From Paenibacillus athensensis (GTDB lineage Bacteria; Bacillota; Bacilli; Paenibacillales; NBRC-103111): DNA of 64,000 nucleotides. Shown here one piece after another: positions 53,645 through 62,037 of this stretch. The notes below the pieces were generated by a model, which worked only from the letters and a program-made list of their open reading frames with translations, did no database searches and was not told the origin of the DNA. Each line of letters begins with the position of its first letter. Position 1 is the first letter of the stretch. Where the stretch lies: positions 1 to 64,000 of the forward strand of contig NZ_MYFO02000008.1 in the NCBI RefSeq assembly GCF_004514475.2, given 5' to 3'. The position numbers and the translations under genes are program-made.

Positions 53645-54488
53645 ACTGCGTATAGGCCGGATCGATTTTACGAATGTGTGGCCCATTTATTATTATTTTC
53701 CCGAGCTCGTCGCCAGCAGCAAGGTCGCTATCGTCAAAATGGTGCCGACAGGGCTCAACCGCGCGATGGCGGCTGGCGAGATCGATATGGGGCCGATTTC
53801 GTCGTTTGCTTACGGTGAATGCTTTGAGGATTACGTGTTGTACCCCGACTTGTCGGTAAGCGCGTACGGCGAAGTCAATTCGATCCTGCTGTTCCACGAA
53901 AAACCGCTGCGCGAAATCGCCAGCGGCTCGATCGCGCTGCCCACAACGTCGGCAACCTCGGTCAATCTACTGAAAATCATTTTGGAAAAATTCCACGGCG
54001 GTCAGCCGACCTACAGCTACGCGGCTCCGGTCCTGGAGACGATGATGGAAGGTCACGACGCTGCGCTTTTGATCGGCGACGATGCGATTCGCGAAAGCTG
54101 GCGCAACCGCAAGTATATGATCACCGATCTTGGGCAAGAATGGGCCAAATGGACAGGCCAGTGGATGTCCTTTGCCGTATGGGCTTTGCGCCGCGACGCC
54201 GCCAAGCGCCATCCCGAGCTTGTGCAGGAAGCGTTCCGCGCGTTCGTGCAAAGCAAGGCCAAGGCTCATGACGATCCAAGCGCGATGATCCACGAGGCTT
54301 GCCGCACGATTGGCGGCGAAAAAACGTACTGGCGACATTATTTTCATACATTATGCTACGATTTTGGCCGTGAGCAGTGGCAAGGCTTACAGTTGTATTA
54401 CCGCTATTGCCATGAGCTCGGCTTCCTGCCGAAGCCGGCGGCCATTGAGATCTGGTCCGAGAATACAATAGCACGGGTGACGGAATGA
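53625..54488 (+). CDS. mqnA: Chorismate dehydratase MqnA
   Basis: 287 aa, ATG at 53625 after GGGGAGAA; the longer frame upstream lies in ubiX. IGRIDFTNVWPIYYYF and GEIDMGPISSFAYGE are the MqnA substrate-binding segments. Dehydrates chorismate, the first step of the futalosine menaquinone pathway. B. subtilis has no such gene. Confidence 0.92.
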   Translation: MNNQEAKLRIGRIDFTNVWPIYYYFPELVASSKVAIVKMVPTGLNRAMAAGEIDMGPISSFAYGECFEDYVLYPDLSVSAYGEVNSILLFHEKPLREIASGSIALPTTSATSVNLLKIILEKFHGGQPTYSYAAPVLETMMEGHDAALLIGDDAIRESWRNRKYMITDLGQEWAKWTGQWMSFAVWALRRDAAKRHPELVQEAFRAFVQSKAKAHDDPSAMIHEACRTIGGEKTYWRHYFHTLCYDFGREQWQGLQLYYRYCHELGFLPKPAAIEIWSENTIARVTE

Positions 54489-55462
54489 AGAACCTACTGG
54501 AGATTTATGCGAGGAAAAAAAGAGATATCGCCGCGATCGAACGGGTGCTGGAGGAAAGCGTCTACTCCGACCATTCCCTGCTGCGCGAAGCGTCGGTGCA
54601 TTTGCTGAAGGCAGGCGGGAAGCGGATTCGCCCTGTCTTTGTTTTGCTTTCCGGCGAATTCGGCACCTACCGGCTCGATACGATGCAAAACGTTGCCGTT
54701 CCGCTGGAGCTGATTCACATGGCGACGCTGGTACACGACGATGTGATCGACGACGCCGACACGCGGCGCGGCCAGCTGACGGTGCGGGCGAAGTGGGATA
54801 ACCGGATTGCGATGTATACGGGCGATTATATTTTTGCCAAAGCGCTTGGCGTGGTGACGCGGATTCCGAATCCGGCGGTGCATCAAATCATGTCCAAGGC
54901 GATTGTCGAGATGTGCATCGGCGAAATGGAGCAAATCCGCTTCTTTTTTGAAACGGAGCAAACGATCCGCGATTATTTGCTGCGCATCAAGCGCAAGACC
55001 GCGCTGCTGATCGCGATTTCCTGCCAGCTTGGGGCGATGGCTTCTGGAGCGCCGGACCGGGTTAGCAATCGGCTGTACGCGTTTGGCTATAATGTCGGTA
55101 TGGCGTTCCAGATTCGCGACGACATTCTCGACCTGACGGGTACCGAGAAGCAGATCGGCAAGCCGCCGGGCAGCGACATCAAGCAAGGCAACATCACGCT
55201 GCCGGTGCTGCTGGCGCTGCGTCAGCCGGAGCTGAAGGACAAGCTGCTCGCGGAATTGGCCCGCATTCATGAACTGGACGGCCAGACGGACGTCAGCCGT
55301 TTCCTGGGTTATATTCGCGGCAGCGATGCGATTCGCCAAGCGGACGCGCTTTCGCAGGCTTATATCGACAAAGCGATTGCTGCGCTGGAGACATTGCCCG
55401 ACATGCAGGCCAAAAAGGATCTGGTCGAGGTTGCGCATTTTATCGGCAATCGTTCGTATTGA
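54485..55462 (+). CDS. hepT: Heptaprenyl diphosphate synthase component II
   Basis: 325 aa, overlapping mqnA by four bases. First Asp-rich motif in LVHDDVIDDADTRRG, second in FQIRDDILDLTG, and GKRIRP near the start: the catalytic polyprenyl synthase subunit that works with HepS. Confidence 0.95.
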   Translation: MKNLLEIYARKKRDIAAIERVLEESVYSDHSLLREASVHLLKAGGKRIRPVFVLLSGEFGTYRLDTMQNVAVPLELIHMATLVHDDVIDDADTRRGQLTVRAKWDNRIAMYTGDYIFAKALGVVTRIPNPAVHQIMSKAIVEMCIGEMEQIRFFFETEQTIRDYLLRIKRKTALLIAISCQLGAMASGAPDRVSNRLYAFGYNVGMAFQIRDDILDLTGTEKQIGKPPGSDIKQGNITLPVLLALRQPELKDKLLAELARIHELDGQTDVSRFLGYIRGSDAIRQADALSQAYIDKAIAALETLPDMQAKKDLVEVAHFIGNRSY

Positions 55463-55480
55463 TCTTGAGGCCCAATCGAT

Positions 55481-55509
55481 TTGTGAAATGATTCCAACAA
55501 GTGTAAACT
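55481..55509 (+). promoter_or_regulatory. Sigma-A promoter of ndk
   Basis: TTGTGA (55481-55486), 17-bp spacer, TAAACT (55504-55509). Confidence 0.6.
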
Positions 55510-55554
55510 AGGGGGGAATCGGATTACACTACAGAGAGATGGAGGCATTCCTGC

Positions 55555-55998
55555 ATGGAGAAAACATTTTTGATGGTGAAGCCGGACGGCGTACAACGCG
55601 GGCTTGTAGGCGAGATTGTAAAGCGGTTCGAGCAAAAAGGGTTCCAGCTGATTGGCGCCAAGCTGCTTGCCGTCAGCCAGGAGCAGGCCGAGTTCCATTA
55701 CGCAGAGCATAAGGGCAAACCGTTTTATGATGCGCTGCTCAGCTTTATTACTTCGGGTCCGGTGTTTGCGATGGTTTGGCAGGGCGATCAGGTGATTGCG
55801 CTCTCGCGGGCCATGATCGGCAAAACCAATTCACTGGAGGCCCTTGCCGGCACCATTCGCGGCGATTACGCAGTACATACGAATTTCAACCTGATTCACG
55901 GCTCCGATTCCCCGGAAAGCGCCGAACGCGAAATCGGCAACTATTTCCGTCCGGAAGAGCTGGTCGCATACAGCAAAGCGATCCAACCGTGGATTTAA
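55555..55998 (+). CDS. ndk: Nucleoside diphosphate kinase
   Basis: 147 aa. [13 protein letters not shown] start and the phospho-His in [16 protein letters not shown]. Balances NTP pools. Length typical. Confidence 0.96.
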   Translation: MEKTFLMVKPDGVQRGLVGEIVKRFEQKGFQLIGAKLLAVSQEQAEFHYAEHKGKPFYDALLSFITSGPVFAMVWQGDQVIALSRAMIGKTNSLEALAGTIRGDYAVHTNFNLIHGSDSPESAEREIGNYFRPEELVAYSKAIQPWI

Positions 55999-56017
55999 CC
56001 CACATACACCAGCAACG

Positions 56018-56052
56018 ATCTGCCTGCCGGAGCTTCCGGGGCAGATTTTTTT
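56018..56052 (+). terminator. Intrinsic terminator after ndk
   Basis: ATCTGCC/GGCAGAT outer stem, CCGGA/TCCGG inner stem, T run. Confidence 0.88.
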
Positions 56053-56656
56053 ATTTGGAAGGAAGGCGGGCGGCGCGGAGGCAAAAAGCAGTTGTCTTCA
56101 AAGGCGGCGAGAAAGACACGAGGATAAGCGAGGGGAGCAGCGAGCAGGTTGCAGCTGTGGACAGGAGCAGTGGCGCAGCGGTTGCAACAGGTATATAGCT
56201 GCCAGTGAGATTGGGCAGAGGGCAGGATGGCGCCGGTGTGGATACAAGTGTGTGGGCTCTAAAAAGTGAGGTTCAGGTTGCGGGATTGGGTAGGGCGGAG
56301 TCGGTCCCAGTACGTGGAGGAAGCGAGGCTTAGCGGCTTTACTAAGTCAGAAGCGCGTTGAGGAATCATGTTAACGCAAAAGCGTGTGTTAGCTGGAAAA
56401 GGTTTTGCTGCGAGCTTTTTTCGATCGTTGTGCCTGTATTTGGAAAAGGGCGGAAAGGACAGGCCAGTGCCCCGTGCGTACTTGCGTCTGCAGGCTGGTC
56501 AGACTCGTGGCGGGTGCGGCTCCCCGACCAAGGTCGTGGCTGCAACTGGTCCAGGGCCGCTTTCCGCAAACGGCAGGGCTTGGTAGCATAGAAGCAGATC
56601 CAGGTGGAAGACCATCCTCGTGGAAAAAATCTTGACGGAAAAACGGAGGCGGCCCC
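56053..56656. other. 600-bp stretch without a supported gene
   Basis: Purine-rich plus strand with scattered short frames (for example 56358-56591) that lack ribosome sites and familiar motifs. A weak hairpin with T run occurs near 56391-56422. The segment is unlike its neighbours in codon pattern and probably non-coding or decayed. Confidence 0.45.
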
Positions 56657-57322
56657 ATGATCCACGGTCCAATCGGCTTCTCGCTGTTGCTTCATTTATG
56701 TATAGTCGCCACAGGCGCTGTCGTGGGCTGGCACGCCGTGCGTCTGCCGCATCGCCGCACGTGGAGCCGACGCCGCCGCGCAGCCCGTGCGCTGGGCGGC
56801 TGGCTACGGCTGGGCGGCTTGCTGCTCGCCGCCGACGCCGCCCGGCTCGGCTGGCTGTGGAGCCACGCCGCCGAGCCCTTCGGGAAAGCGGCCGGAGCCG
56901 CCGCTTTCCCGCTGCTGCTGGCACCAGCCGCTGCCGTGCTGGTGTGGGCTTGGCCGCGCGTGCGTCTGCTCGCGGCGCTGCCCTATGACGAACCGCTACG
57001 CGCGGTTCGTGGCGATTACGCGGCGTTTGCTTCGCAGCCGCGTTTGGCCGCGCCGCTTTGCGCAGCGGCGGCGATGGCGCTGCTGCAAGGCGCAGCGCCG
57101 ATCCTTGCGCCCCGCTTCGCCTCCGGCGGGGCGCTGGTTTACGCGGCGGCGGCCTGTGGCCTCGCCGCCGCGGGGCTGGCGCTGGGCGCACGGCGTCGCC
57201 CAGCCTCCGTCGCGGCGCGTGCGTCCGAGCGCGCCGGGAGCCGCGCGGCCGGCTCTGCCGGCGGCCGCCAGCGGCTGCGGCAGCTACGCTGGCGGCTGGG
57301 CCGCGCCAGCCGGCCGCTGTAG
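56657..57322 (+). CDS. Ala/Arg-rich membrane protein of unknown function
   Basis: 221 aa, ATG 8 bp after CGGAGG. Five to six hydrophobic segments (FSLLLHLCIVATGAVVGW first). Very GC-rich codons; Ala, Arg and Leu dominate, and the C-terminal third is low-complexity Arg/Ala. I recognise no family. The ribosome site argues that it is real; composition suggests relaxed constraint. Confidence 0.55.
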   Translation: MIHGPIGFSLLLHLCIVATGAVVGWHAVRLPHRRTWSRRRRAARALGGWLRLGGLLLAADAARLGWLWSHAAEPFGKAAGAAAFPLLLAPAAAVLVWAWPRVRLLAALPYDEPLRAVRGDYAAFASQPRLAAPLCAAAAMALLQGAAPILAPRFASGGALVYAAAACGLAAAGLALGARRRPASVAARASERAGSRAAGSAGGRQRLRQLRWRLGRASRPL

Positions 57323-57939
57323 CCTGCGCCGCATCGGCCCCAGCGTTGTACTGCGCGCGCGACGCTCCATGCCCCACGCTCCTGCGCGCGTCCACTCACG
57401 AGGATCGTTCTTCCGTCCGTCCCCGACGGCGAGTCGTCCGGCATCCCTGTTCCCGCGGCCCCCCCCACAACCCGCCACCTTTAAGCTTCCTTGCCTGCCT
57501 GAATCTGCTACTCTTGCCCACGGCATCGCCCCTGAACTCTCTCGCGTACCTTGCATCCCGGCGCTATACCACCCGTGCATGTCCGTCCATGCTTGTTCGC
57601 CCCAGCAGTCCGCCCGTGCATGCCCGCCCGCGCAGTCCCGCCGAGCAGTCCGCCCGCGTTTCCGCCTGAGCTTCCGCCCGAGCAGTCCCGCCGAGTAGTC
57701 CGCCCGCGCTTCCGCCGCGCTTCCGCCGCGCTTCCGCCGCGCTTCCGCCCGCGCTTCCGCCCGTGCATGTCCGCCCGCGCAGTCCCGCCGAGCAGTCCGC
57801 CCGCGCTTCCGCCTGCGCTTCGCCCGAGCAGTCCCGCCCGCATCAGCCGGCTTTGCAAATTTCCGCCGCTGCCGGCAGGAATTTGCGACCTGCGTACAGA
57901 ATGCTTACATCCAGTACGAATGCCGAGGTGGGGAACAGC
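57323..57939. repeat. C-rich low-complexity repeat tract before cheR
   Basis: No gene seen. The plus strand is strongly C-rich. A block of about 77 bp beginning GTGCATGCCCGCCCGCGCAG at 57616 recurs at 57763 (period 147) with a few changes; CTTCCGCCGCG is repeated in tandem at 57709-57745; GCAGTCCCGCCGAG recurs three times. A hairpin GCAAATTTCC/GGAATTTGC at 57855-57886 lies just before cheR. There are no uniform spacers, so this is not a CRISPR. Confidence 0.75.
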
Positions 57940-58719
57940 ATGGAAGATCAGGATTTTTTGCTTTTTATCAAAAAAGTGAAGGACTACACGTCCATTGATT
58001 TGGCACAGTACAAGGAAGCTCAAATGAAGCGCCGGTTGACGACGCTGCGGATGAAGCGGGGCTTTAACACGTTTGCTGCTTTTTTTGACGGCATGATGAA
58101 GGACAAGACGTTATTTTACGAATTCCTCGACCGGATGACGATCAACGTCTCGGAGTTCTGGCGCAACCCGAACCGCTGGGAGCTGGTCGAGCAGCGGTTT
58201 GTGCCCGAGATGCTGCGCAAAAACCGTCGGCTCAAGGTATGGAGCGCGGCATGCTCGACGGGCGAGGAGCCGTATACGCTGGCGATGATTTTGGCCGAGC
58301 AGGGCGCGCTGGCCGACGCGCATTTGCAAGCGACCGACATCGACGACGGAGCGCTGGAGAAGGCGCGCAAGGGCGTGTATCTCGACCGCTCGCTGCGCGA
58401 CGTGCCGGACAAATACGTCAAAAAATATTTCAAGCAGGATCAGCTGGTGTTCAACATCAGCGACGAGTTGAAGCGTCACGTCAAGTTCCAGAAGCAGAAC
58501 CTGCTCGTCGACGCCTTTGATACCGGCTTCGATCTGATCGTCTGCCGCAACGTGATTATTTATTTTACCGAAGAGGCCAAGCATTTGCTGTATCAAAAGT
58601 TTTCGCGCGCCCTCAAGCCGGGCGGTCTCTTGTTTGTCGGCTCGACCGAGCAGATTTTTTCACCGGGCCAATACGATTTTGAACCGGCGGACACATTTTT
58701 TTACCGTAAAAAAGGCTGA
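57940..58719 (+). CDS. cheR: Chemotaxis protein methyltransferase CheR
   Basis: 259 aa, ATG at 57940 after GAGGTGGGG; an ATG at 57901 is in frame but has no ribosome site. N-terminal helical domain, then the SAM domain with VWSAACSTGEEPYTLAM and DLIVCRNVIIYF. Methylates glutamates of chemoreceptors. Shows the organism is chemotactic. Confidence 0.95.
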   Translation: MEDQDFLLFIKKVKDYTSIDLAQYKEAQMKRRLTTLRMKRGFNTFAAFFDGMMKDKTLFYEFLDRMTINVSEFWRNPNRWELVEQRFVPEMLRKNRRLKVWSAACSTGEEPYTLAMILAEQGALADAHLQATDIDDGALEKARKGVYLDRSLRDVPDKYVKKYFKQDQLVFNISDELKRHVKFQKQNLLVDAFDTGFDLIVCRNVIIYFTEEAKHLLYQKFSRALKPGGLLFVGSTEQIFSPGQYDFEPADTFFYRKKG

Positions 58720-58780
58720 TACGTATATCCGCTTCCATATATTCCTATACTAGAGCTATTAGCTCCTAGGAGGGTATACA

Positions 58781-58945
58781 ATGGACAAACGGAAGGTCAT
58801 TACCGCTTATCGCAGGGGAACGATTACGATTCAGGAATGCGCGCAAATTTTGGGCATCGATTCACTGCAGATTATGGGCATGATGAACGATCCGCAAATG
58901 GCCGAGCTTCCGCGGATGATCCAGAAACAACCGATGCACGGCTGA
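58781..58945 (+). CDS. Small helix-turn-helix-like protein
   Basis: 54 aa (MDKRKVITAYRRGTITIQEC...), ATG 6 bp after CTAGGAGGG. The segment TIQECAQILGIDSLQIMGMM looks like a short helix-turn-helix. Its strong ribosome site supports translation. Function unknown. Confidence 0.7.
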   Translation: MDKRKVITAYRRGTITIQECAQILGIDSLQIMGMMNDPQMAELPRMIQKQPMHG

Positions 58946-59147
58946 TTGCAGCCGCGCGCGGATGGGGTATACGAGACACGCTTTCGCTGACCGAGATCAG
59001 GTTCGGCGCTGGAGGCGTGTTTTTGCGTTTGTGCGGTTGCCAAACCGCAGGAGCTATACTATAATGACAAAAGGTACTTGCGCGTCAAAGCGCTAAAGCG
59101 TCCGGCAAGCGCGTCAGGTGTGAGACAGGAGAAGGGGGTAACGGATA

Positions 59148-60311
59148 GTGAGATATTTAACGGCAGGAGAAACGCACGGCCCGCAGCTCACCGCGATTAT
59201 TGAAGGGTTACCAAGCAACGTAACCTTGAATTTTGAAGAATTGAACTTTCAATTACATAGACGTCAAAAAGGCTACGGCCGCGGTCGTCGGATGCAGATT
59301 GAGAAGGATACCGCTACGATCGCCGGTGGCGTGCGCCACGGCAAAACCACAGGAGCGCCGGTAGCGCTGGTTGTCGTCAACAACGATTGGAAGCATTGGA
59401 CGACGGTCATGGGCATCGAGCCGGTCGAAGAGGACAACGAAGGCAAACGCCGCGTAAACCGTCCGCGTCCGGGCCATGCCGATTTGAACGGCGGCTTGAA
59501 ATACAATCAGAAGGATTTGCGCAACATTCTGGAGCGCTCCAGCGCCCGCGAGACGACGATGCGTGTGGCTTGCGGCGCCGTAGCCCGTCAATTGCTGGCT
59601 GAATTCGGCATCAAGGTGGCCGGTCAAGTCATCCGCATCGGCGAGGTGGAAGCGCAGCGCCAGGAGCTGCCGATTGACGAGCTGATTCGCATTACGGAGG
59701 AATCTCCGGTACGCGTGGTGGACAAGGATGCGGAAGCGAAGATGATCGCAGCCATCGACGCGGCCAAGGAAGACGGCGATACGCTCGGCGGAATCGTCGA
59801 AGTGATCATTGAAGGCGTGCCGGTCGGTCTTGGCAGCCATGTGCAGTGGGATCGCAAGCTGGACGGACGGATTGCGCAGGCCGTGCTGTCGATTCAGGCG
59901 TTCAAGGGCGTTGAATTTGGCATCGGCTTTGAAGCAGCACAGCGCCGCGGCTCCAACGTGCACGATGAAATCCGCTACACGCCGGAGGGCGGCTTCCGCC
60001 GGGCGACCAACCGCGCAGGCGGCTTTGAAGGCGGGATGACGACAGGCGAGCCGATCGTCGTACGCGGCGTGATGAAGCCGATTTCGACGCTGTACAAGCC
60101 GCTGCAAAGCGTGGACATCGATACGAAGGAAGTGTTCACGGCGCAGGTCGAGCGTTCCGATACGTGTGCGGTTCCAGCCGCGGGCGTGATCATGGAGAAC
60201 GTCATCGCTTGGGAAGTGGCCAATGCGTTCATGGAGAAATTCGGCGGCGACTCGCTGGAGGAAATCCGCGCGAATTTGAACAGCTATCTCGCTCAAGTGG
60301 AGAGCTACTAA
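59148..60311 (+). CDS. aroC: Chorismate synthase
   Basis: 387 aa, GTG start after [45 protein letters not shown] and [15 protein letters not shown] signatures. FMN-dependent last step to chorismate. First gene of aroC-aroB-aroH. Confidence 0.97.
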   Translation: MRYLTAGETHGPQLTAIIEGLPSNVTLNFEELNFQLHRRQKGYGRGRRMQIEKDTATIAGGVRHGKTTGAPVALVVVNNDWKHWTTVMGIEPVEEDNEGKRRVNRPRPGHADLNGGLKYNQKDLRNILERSSARETTMRVACGAVARQLLAEFGIKVAGQVIRIGEVEAQRQELPIDELIRITEESPVRVVDKDAEAKMIAAIDAAKEDGDTLGGIVEVIIEGVPVGLGSHVQWDRKLDGRIAQAVLSIQAFKGVEFGIGFEAAQRRGSNVHDEIRYTPEGGFRRATNRAGGFEGGMTTGEPIVVRGVMKPISTLYKPLQSVDIDTKEVFTAQVERSDTCAVPAAGVIMENVIAWEVANAFMEKFGGDSLEEIRANLNSYLAQVESY

Positions 60312-60312
60312 T

Positions 60313-61407
60313 ATGAGAGAATTGACTGTCGAGCTCGGCGAAAGATCATATCCGATTTATATCGGCAGCGGTGTGCTGAAGGACATCGCCGCTTATTTCG
60401 ACAAACACGGCATCAGCCGCAAATCGCCGCTGCTCGTCGTGTCCGACGAATCGGTGGCCGGCCTGCACCTGCCTGGCGTCATGGCGTCCTTGCAGGAGGG
60501 CGGCTTTGCCGCGTCGTCGTTCATCGTGCCGTCAGGGGAGAAAAGCAAGTCGCTGTCCAAGCTGGAGGAGATTGTCACTGCGGCGCTGGAAGCCGGTTTG
60601 GACCGCAAATCGGCGATTGTGGCGCTGGGCGGCGGCGTGGTCGGCGATTTGGCCGGGTTTGCGGCAGCCAGCTTTATGCGCGGCGTTCGTTTTGTGCAGA
60701 TTCCGACGACGATTCTGGCTCATGACAGCAGCGTCGGCGGCAAGGTTGCAGTCAACCACCCGCTGGCCAAAAACATCATCGGCGCGTTCCATCAGCCCGA
60801 GCTGGTGCTGTATGACATCGACACGCTGCAGACGCTGCCGGAGCGCGAGGTGCGCGCCGGACTGTCCGAAGTCGTCAAGCACGGCTTGATCTGGGACGCT
60901 TCCTTTGTCCAGTGGTGCGACGACAATGCCGCCAGGCTGCTTGCCCTCGATCCCGAAGCGCTTGAATACGCGCTGTATCAGGGCTGCCGCGTCAAGGCGC
61001 ATGTGGTGTCGCAGGACGAGCGGGAGAATGACCTGCGGGCCATTCTGAACCTGGGCCATACGCTCGGTCATGCGCTGGAGGCAGTAGCCGGCTACAATGA
61101 GCTGCTTCACGGCGAAGCGATTTCCATCGGTATGGTCGGCGCGGCCAAGCTGGCTGAGCAGTTCGGTTACTCGCCGGAGATCCACACTGTTACGCTTGGC
61201 CTGTTCCGCAAATTTGGCCTGCCGGTGACGATTCCTGCGCATATGGACACCGAACAGATTATCCGTGCGATGATGCACGACAAGAAATTCAAAGAAGGCG
61301 CAATTGTCTACGTAGTGCCGACGGAAATCGGCAAGGTGGAAATCCGCAAGGACGTCACCGCCGATCAGGTCCGGCAAATCGTAGCGTTTTTAAAAGGGGA
61401 GGGCTAA
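60313..61407 (+). CDS. aroB: 3-dehydroquinate synthase
   Basis: 364 aa, ATG one base after the aroC stop. GGGVVGDLAGFAAASFMRG (NAD), and zinc ligands in the EVVKHG and NLGHTLGHALE segments. Second shikimate pathway step. Confidence 0.96.
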   Translation: MRELTVELGERSYPIYIGSGVLKDIAAYFDKHGISRKSPLLVVSDESVAGLHLPGVMASLQEGGFAASSFIVPSGEKSKSLSKLEEIVTAALEAGLDRKSAIVALGGGVVGDLAGFAAASFMRGVRFVQIPTTILAHDSSVGGKVAVNHPLAKNIIGAFHQPELVLYDIDTLQTLPEREVRAGLSEVVKHGLIWDASFVQWCDDNAARLLALDPEALEYALYQGCRVKAHVVSQDERENDLRAILNLGHTLGHALEAVAGYNELLHGEAISIGMVGAAKLAEQFGYSPEIHTVTLGLFRKFGLPVTIPAHMDTEQIIRAMMHDKKFKEGAIVYVVPTEIGKVEIRKDVTADQVRQIVAFLKGEG

Positions 61408-61410
61408 CCG

Positions 61411-61788
61411 ATGTTTGTTCGGGGAATTCGCGGTGCGACGACAGTCGAGCATAACGAGGAACAAGAAATTTTAAACGCCACCACAGAGCTGCTGACGGCG
61501 ATTGTAGATGCCAATGATTTTAGACCGGATGAGATTTGCTCGGTGTTTGTAACCGTGACGCAGGATATTACGGCGACGTTCCCGGCACGCGCGATTCGCC
61601 AAATGGGCGGCTGGGAGCTTGTACCGCTGATGTGTTCGCTGGAAATCCCGGTAGTAAGCAGCCTGCCGCGCTGTATCCGGCTTATGGTGCAGGTCAATAC
61701 GACCAAGGGCCAGGCGGAGATGAACCACGTTTATTTGAAGGCGGCGCAAGCGCTGCGTCCGGATATTGTGAAATTGACAAACCCGTAA
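61411..61788 (+). CDS. aroH: Chorismate mutase AroH
   Basis: 125 aa. MFVRGIRGATTVEHNEEQEI, the catalytic Arg in RCIRLMVQVNT: the trimeric AroH class. Converts chorismate to prephenate. Its 3' end carries the trp promoter. Confidence 0.95.
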   Translation: MFVRGIRGATTVEHNEEQEILNATTELLTAIVDANDFRPDEICSVFVTVTQDITATFPARAIRQMGGWELVPLMCSLEIPVVSSLPRCIRLMVQVNTTKGQAEMNHVYLKAAQALRPDIVKLTNP

Positions 61789-61802
61789 GGGCAGAGTATA
61801 GT
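61774..61802 (+). promoter_or_regulatory. Sigma-A promoter of trp operon inside aroH end
   Basis: TTGACA (61774-61779), 17-bp spacer, TATAGT (61797-61802). The -35 overlaps the last aroH codons. Confidence 0.82.
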
Positions 61803-61807
61803 AAGAT

Positions 61808-62003
61808 TAGGTTTTGAGTAGAGCAGAGTGCAACACAGTAGAGATGAGTAGAGTTGAGCAGAGGAAGAAAGCTTGGTCACAGCAAAGCGGACTGTTTCGT
61901 GATGATGAAGCGGTCGACAGCGAGCTGTCATTGGACTTGTTTTTTCCTATTCGGTATTGCTTTTACTTTACAGACCCACCTCTACTTAGGTAGAGGTTTT
62001 TTT
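61808..62003 (+). promoter_or_regulatory. TRAP-controlled trp leader with attenuator
   Basis: GAG triplets at 61816, 61821, 61826, 61841, 61846, 61851, 61856 and 61861 keep an exact 5-nt period, with two degenerate positions (61831, 61836) and a TAG at 61808. The terminator is CCTCTAC/GTAGAGG at 61979-61996 with a T run. GAGTAGAG at 61846-61853 can pair with CTCTACTT at 61980-61987 as antiterminator; TRAP binding would block it. Confidence 0.9.
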
Positions 62004-62037
62004 GTTGCCAACCTGCTGAGAGGAGACGTGAAAAAAC

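Noticed and set aside
56358-56591. Short ORFs between ndk and the Ala/Arg-rich gene
   Set aside because: Overlapping frames on both strands without ribosome sites or motifs.
57600-57850. CRISPR array
   Set aside because: Repeats are irregular, run into each other and lack unique spacers of constant length; no cas genes nearby.
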